Source: Candidatus Omnitrophota bacterium (GTDB lineage Bacteria; Omnitrophota; Gorgyraeia; Aquiviventales; Aquiviventaceae). From it: a DNA stretch of 9,586 nt. Positions within the stretch are counted from its first letter, which is position 1, and each line of letters begins with the position of its first letter. The position numbers and the translations under genes are program-made. A model generated the notes under the pieces. It worked only from the letters and a program-made list of their open reading frames with translations. It did no database searches and was not told the DNA's origin. Of this stretch, positions 7,369 to 9,586 are shown piece after piece. Location of the stretch: the NCBI GenBank assembly GCA_020057015.1, contig JAGVGS010000096.1, forward strand, positions 1 to 9,586, in the 5' to 3' direction.

Positions 7369-7377
7369 TAAGCTGCC

Positions 7378-7743
7378 ATGAAACCAGGGGAAAAAGTCCA
7401 CCGGGGCAGCGGCAACGTCTTTGCCGATATCGGCCTTAAGAACCCCAAGCGCGTCCTGGCGCGTTCGCGGGTAATGATGCGCATCGCTGACCTGATTAGG
7501 CAACGGGGCTTGACGCAACAGCAAGCCTCAAAGCTGCTGGGCATTCCGCAGTCCAAAGTATCCTGCCTTATGAATGGCAAGCTGAGCATGTTTTCCTTGG
7601 ACCGGCTCTTTGAACTACTCAACACCCTAGATAGCGGCGTAGAAATCATCATCCGGCCCAAAACCGAGGCAGAGCGCATCGCCACCACCGAAGTCTTTAT
7701 GGCAGAGCAGCAAATCAAGCGGGGCAATGAGCGAACACCCTAG
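7378..7743 (+). CDS. XRE/HTH_37-type DNA-binding protein, antitoxin-like regulator
   Basis: This 121-residue protein has a helix-turn-helix domain at about residues 35-90. The pattern is IADLIRQRGLTQQQASKLLGIPQSKVSCLMNGKLSMFSLDRLFELLNTLDSGVEIIIRP. The family-typical lead-in SGNVFADIGLKNP is at residues 11-23. This is the HTH_37 / HigA-like class, usually an antitoxin that represses its own operon. It very likely binds the palindrome at 7349-7366. The C-terminal tail (residues 91-121) extends past the usual end and is charged. The gene overlaps the zeta-like kinase gene by 17 bases, so the two are made together. HTH_37 proteins more often sit beside RelE/HigB (Gp49-like) toxins, and no such toxin is here. 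It may be the antitoxin, or only the repressor, with the small 8313 gene supplying neutralisation. Confidence 0.85.
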   Translation: MKPGEKVHRGSGNVFADIGLKNPKRVLARSRVMMRIADLIRQRGLTQQQASKLLGIPQSKVSCLMNGKLSMFSLDRLFELLNTLDSGVEIIIRPKTEAERIATTEVFMAEQQIKRGNERTP

Positions 7744-8311
7744 CGTCTATGTCATTGCCGGGCCCAACGGGGCCGGTAAAACCACCTTTGCTGCCAAGTT
7801 TCTACCTCGCTACGCCGATAAGCCGGCGTTTATCAATGCCGATACGATTGCGCGCGGCTTGTCCGGCTTTTCACCCGATGCGGTAGCGCTGAAGGCTGGC
7901 CGGCTGTTATTGGAACAAATTGAAGACTACGCTGCCAAGAGGGTTAATTTTGCTTTCGAAACCACACTCTCCGGCACCACATACCTCGCACGCTTGAGAA
8001 AACTGCAGCAAGAAGGCTATGCCATTCACATCTTCTTCCTGTGGGTTCCAGACATCAGACTGGCCTTGGCGCGGGTGGCTAATCGTGTCAAAATGGGTGG
8101 ACATGCAATTCCCGAAACAGTCGTGCGCCGGCGATTCCATAAAGGCATCACCAACTTTCTCAAACATTACCGCACCATAGCGGATTCCTGGATGCTATTC
8201 GATAATTCAGGTGACAGTCCCTACCTGGTTGTCGAAAAAGAGGCAGGAAAGGTTAAAGCTTACGACTCAGGTCGCTATAGCCAGATCATGGCACTGGCGG
8301 AGGGGTTATGA
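7727..8311 (+). CDS. zeta-toxin-like P-loop kinase (COG4185-type)
   Basis: This 194-residue P-loop protein has Walker A GPNGAGKTT at residues 12-20. Next come NADTIARGLSGFSPD (38-51), with the Asp39 that zeta-family kinases use near the active site, and FETTLSG (77-83). An arginine-rich segment RLALARVANRVKMGGHAIPETVVRRRF lies at 111-137; its RVxxRVxxGGHxIPExxVxRR pattern is diagnostic. Zeta toxins phosphorylate UDP-N-acetylglucosamine and starve the cell of wall precursor; the COG4185 branch is less studied and its substrate may differ. All expected core residues are present, so the protein looks active. It overlaps the HTH gene by 17 bases and lies two bases from the small downstream gene. 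Base composition is lower in G+C than in the housekeeping genes (30 of 60 bases at 7921-7980, versus 43 of 60 at 6901-6960), suggesting acquisition. A toxin role is inferred from the family and layout. Confidence 0.86.
   Translation: MSEHPSVYVIAGPNGAGKTTFAAKFLPRYADKPAFINADTIARGLSGFSPDAVALKAGRLLLEQIEDYAAKRVNFAFETTLSGTTYLARLRKLQQEGYAIHIFFLWVPDIRLALARVANRVKMGGHAIPETVVRRRFHKGITNFLKHYRTIADSWMLFDNSGDSPYLVVEKEAGKVKAYDSGRYSQIMALAEGL
8299..8305 (+). promoter_or_regulatory. ribosome binding site of the small WRDGKVV gene
   Basis: GGAGGGG lies seven bases before ATG 8313, inside the last codons of the zeta-like gene. It supports ATG 8313 as the start and shows the 74-residue protein has its own strong translation signal, unlike the two upstream genes. 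Confidence 0.65.
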
Positions 8312-8312
8312 C

Positions 8313-8537
8313 ATGAGTAAGAGTGGCGCAAAGGATGTGCGGGCGCTCCATGCCGGCGCAGTCAGATCCTTGAAATCCGCTGTGAAAAAGGCCATTGACG
8401 CCCATATCGCAGCCGGGGTTCCTGCGGCCATTTGGCGCGATGGCAAGGTGGTTTATATCGTCGGTAAGCGCTCGAAAGGGAAGGGTAGCCGCTACATCAT
8501 CTCCACCAGCCCCGCCGTTTACAAGCCCCGCCGCTAG
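8313..8537 (+). CDS. small basic WRDGKVV protein, possible antitoxin of the zeta-like kinase
   Basis: This 74-residue protein has a helical N-terminal half (about residues 8-34, AVRSLKSAVKKAIDAHIAAG). A compact motif PAAIWRDGKVVYIV (37-50) follows, and the tail is lysine/arginine-rich. From memory, short proteins combining a helix with a (I/V)xVWRDGKVV motif often lie next to zeta-family P-loop proteins; I have no domain name for them. The frame extends upstream to 8211, but that part overlaps the zeta gene, while ATG 8313 has a good ribosome site and sits two bases after the zeta stop. By analogy with omega-epsilon-zeta loci it could be the neutralising partner, with the HTH protein acting as repressor. 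That role is a hypothesis. Nucleic-acid binding through the basic tail is another possibility. Confidence 0.7.
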   Translation: MSKSGAKDVRALHAGAVRSLKSAVKKAIDAHIAAGVPAAIWRDGKVVYIVGKRSKGKGSRYIISTSPAVYKPRR

Positions 8538-8584
8538 TGCTAGAGTAGCCTTTAAGCTCTTCCCACCGTCACCGTACGCCTCTC

Positions 8585-8593
8585 AAAGGAGGT
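8585..8593 (+). promoter_or_regulatory. near-perfect ribosome binding site of the VOC gene
   Basis: AAAGGAGGT matches the anti-Shine-Dalgarno core, with GGAGG ending five bases before ATG 8598. It is the strongest ribosome site in the window. It follows a 60-base gap (8538-8597) in which I see no convincing promoter or terminator, only a 4-bp GCTA/TAGC stem at 8539-8549. Confidence 0.85.
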
Positions 8594-8597
8594 AGTT

Positions 8598-9071
8598 ATG
8601 GCCCAAGCCGTCCCGACCGGCTACCGCACGCTCACCCCCAGCTTCACGCTCAAAGACACCCAAAAGGCCCTCGCGTTCTACCAAAAAGCCTTCGGCGCCA
8701 AGGTATTGGATAACTTTCCCAACCCCTCAGGGCAGGGCACCATGCACGCCACCATGCAGATCGGCGATTCGATCTTCATGATGGGCGATGAGATGCTCTC
8801 CGGCGGCTGCAAGAGCGCTGAAACCCTGGGCAGCTCACCTATTAGCCTCTATGTCTACGTGCCCGATGCCGATGCCGCGTTCAAGCAGGCCGTGGCCGCC
8901 GGGTGCAAGGTAACTATGCCCATGGCCAACATGTTTTGGGGCGACCGCGCCGGCAACGTGCAAGACCCCTTTGGGTATTCCTGGATGATCGCCACCCACA
9001 CGCAAGACCTCACCCCTGAGCAGGTGCGCAAGGGCGCTGAGGCCTTCTTCGCCCAAATGGCGAAGAAATAG
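8598..9071 (+). CDS. VOC family (PhnB/glyoxalase-like) protein
   Basis: This 157-residue protein belongs to the vicinal-oxygen-chelate superfamily, COG2764/PhnB-like branch. It shows two beta-alpha-beta-beta-beta halves. The first opens with LTPSFTLKDTQKALAFYQKAFGAKVLDNF (about 12-40) and includes HATMQIGDSIFMMGDE (50-65). The second has SLYVYVPDADAAFKQAVAAGCKV (about 83-105) and closes on MFWGDRAGNVQDPFGYSWMIATHTQDLTPEQ. The WGDR.G.v.DPFG.sW block is diagnostic of this branch. His50 could be a metal ligand, but I cannot assign a complete metal site. Members are variously annotated as glyoxalase, bleomycin-resistance or 3-demethylubiquinone-methyltransferase-like, and the reaction here is not predictable. 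It has its own strong ribosome site and G+C content like the core genes, so it may not belong to the preceding cassette. Confidence 0.88.
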   Translation: MAQAVPTGYRTLTPSFTLKDTQKALAFYQKAFGAKVLDNFPNPSGQGTMHATMQIGDSIFMMGDEMLSGGCKSAETLGSSPISLYVYVPDADAAFKQAVAAGCKVTMPMANMFWGDRAGNVQDPFGYSWMIATHTQDLTPEQVRKGAEAFFAQMAKK

Positions 9072-9085
9072 TAGTTTTCCAGTTT

Positions 9086-9466
9086 ATGACAACAATCGGC
9101 CCACCTAGGTATCGAGGCACCCAGGAGTTCTATCTTCTATACCGAGAGATGATCACGGCTGCGGAGTACCGCGGCCTGATCAGCTACAAGCAAGTGGCAC
9201 GAATCCTGGGTATTCACACAACCGGCAACCATATGGGTCGTGAGGTGGGACAAGTCCTCGGAGAAATCTGCGAAGAAGAGAATTGCTTTGGTAGGCCCAT
9301 GCTTAGCGCGGTCGCTGTTAGCACTTCCGGCATGCCAAGCGATGGGTTCTTTGTACAAGCGCGAAAAATGAATAAACCGTTTAACAGCAAACAGCAATTT
9401 TGGAAGGCAGAACTAAGGCGAGTATATGCAGCTTGGCAGCCGAAACTTAACCGCCAACCTAAATAG
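9086..9466 (+). CDS. uncharacterised 126-residue protein with ATL/MGMT-like winged-helix pattern
   Basis: I do not firmly recognise this protein. It reads as a short N-terminal helix (EFYLLYREMITAAEYRG, about 14-30) and a core from about 32 to 92. The core runs ISYKQVARILGI, then MGREVGQVLGEICEEE, then GRPMLSAVAVSTSGMPSDGFF. The tail contains QFWKAELRRVYAAWQ. The order Y-x-x-(I/V)-A-x-x-x-G, VG-x-x-L, then P-x-(4 residues)-V...G...GF recalls the DNA-binding domain of alkylguanine transferases and ATL proteins. The PCHR segment is replaced by RPMLSA, with no active-site cysteine. It could therefore bind DNA or a modified base without alkyl transfer; this is inference. It starts 15 bases after the VOC stop with no clear ribosome site. 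Base composition is strikingly low (24 G+C of 60 bases at 9361-9420), suggesting recent acquisition. Confidence 0.65.
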   Translation: MTTIGPPRYRGTQEFYLLYREMITAAEYRGLISYKQVARILGIHTTGNHMGREVGQVLGEICEEENCFGRPMLSAVAVSTSGMPSDGFFVQARKMNKPFNSKQQFWKAELRRVYAAWQPKLNRQPK

Positions 9467-9476
9467 GTATCCTAGA

Positions 9477-9586
9477 ATGACTACTCCCCAACCCATCCGC
9501 CAAATCAAGAAAGTCTGGAAGCAAATCCCCACCCTGGAAGGTGCCGGCGTGAAGCTGAACCGCGTCTTCGGCTTCCATCAAGTCCC
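9477..9586 (+). CDS. pirin family protein (3' partial)
   Basis: Only the first 36 codons are present, running off the window end. The sequence IKKVWKQIPTLEGAGVKLNRVFGFHQVP matches the pirin N terminus, where a V/I-x-x-I-P-T-x-E-G-A-G block leads into the first cupin strand and an R-x-FG segment. Pirins are bicupin proteins with a metal site in the N-terminal cupin; bacterial members include quercetin dioxygenase-like enzymes and proteins that modulate redox or central metabolism. The metal-binding residues fall outside this window, so activity cannot be judged. Codon usage returns to GC-rich, like the core genes. It starts 10 bases after the upstream stop with a poor ribosome site (AGG nine bases before ATG). 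Confidence 0.85.
   Translation, partial: MTTPQPIRQIKKVWKQIPTLEGAGVKLNRVFGFHQV

Noticed and set aside
8538..8597. Promoter or regulatory RNA in the gap before the VOC gene
   Set aside because: I found only the ribosome site and a trivial 4-bp stem; no convincing -35/-10 pair could be placed.
1..9586. tRNA, rRNA, CRISPR array or insertion sequence
   Set aside because: I saw no cloverleaf with a T-loop motif, no regularly spaced direct repeats, no transposase motifs and no terminal inverted repeats flanking a gene; the coding density leaves little room for them.

Overview
The window is a GC-rich bacterial chromosome segment read almost entirely from the + strand. It shows bacterial housekeeping genes: Era GTPase, a PolX-type DNA polymerase, a YqeY-type protein and a free-standing MetRS beta-type tRNA-binding protein. 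Genes are tightly packed, with ATGA or TGATG start/stop overlaps. A Sec-type signal peptide on one protein fits a cell that exports proteins. I cannot fix the phylum. The dense layout and the signal-peptide TPR/peptidase MA-like protein would suit an uncultivated lineage such as Omnitrophota or a similar candidate phylum, but that is a weak guess.

Region 1 (3-4589) is one likely transcription unit. It holds the 3' part of an alpha/beta hydrolase, an exported TPR plus gluzincin-type metalloprotease-like protein, polX (Pol beta-like plus PHP domains) and era. Every junction overlaps by 1-4 bases, so the genes are probably translationally coupled. A 169-base gap follows, filled mostly by a long imperfect G/C inverted repeat.

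Region 2 (4759-7338) is a second run of short genes: an ADP-ribose pyrophosphatase-like Nudix hydrolase, a GatB/YqeY-family protein, a two-[4Fe-4S] ferredoxin, a MetRS beta-like tRNA-binding protein and a membrane-anchored alpha/beta hydrolase.

Region 3 (7339-9476) looks accessory. It opens with a clear promoter overlapped by an 18-bp perfect palindrome. Next come an XRE/HTH antitoxin-type regulator, a zeta-toxin-like kinase (COG4185 type) and a 74-residue basic protein carrying a WRDGKVV motif. I read this as a toxin-antitoxin-like locus, possibly of three components as in omega-epsilon-zeta, but with an unrelated repressor and a different order. A VOC (PhnB-like) protein with a near-perfect ribosome binding site follows, then a noticeably AT-rich gene for a 126-residue protein that I do not firmly recognise. 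Its core resembles the winged-helix part of alkyltransferase-like (MGMT/ATL) proteins.

The window ends inside a pirin gene (9477 onward). The most interesting items are the zeta-like three-gene cassette with its operator and apparently leaderless transcript, and the ATL-like orphan.
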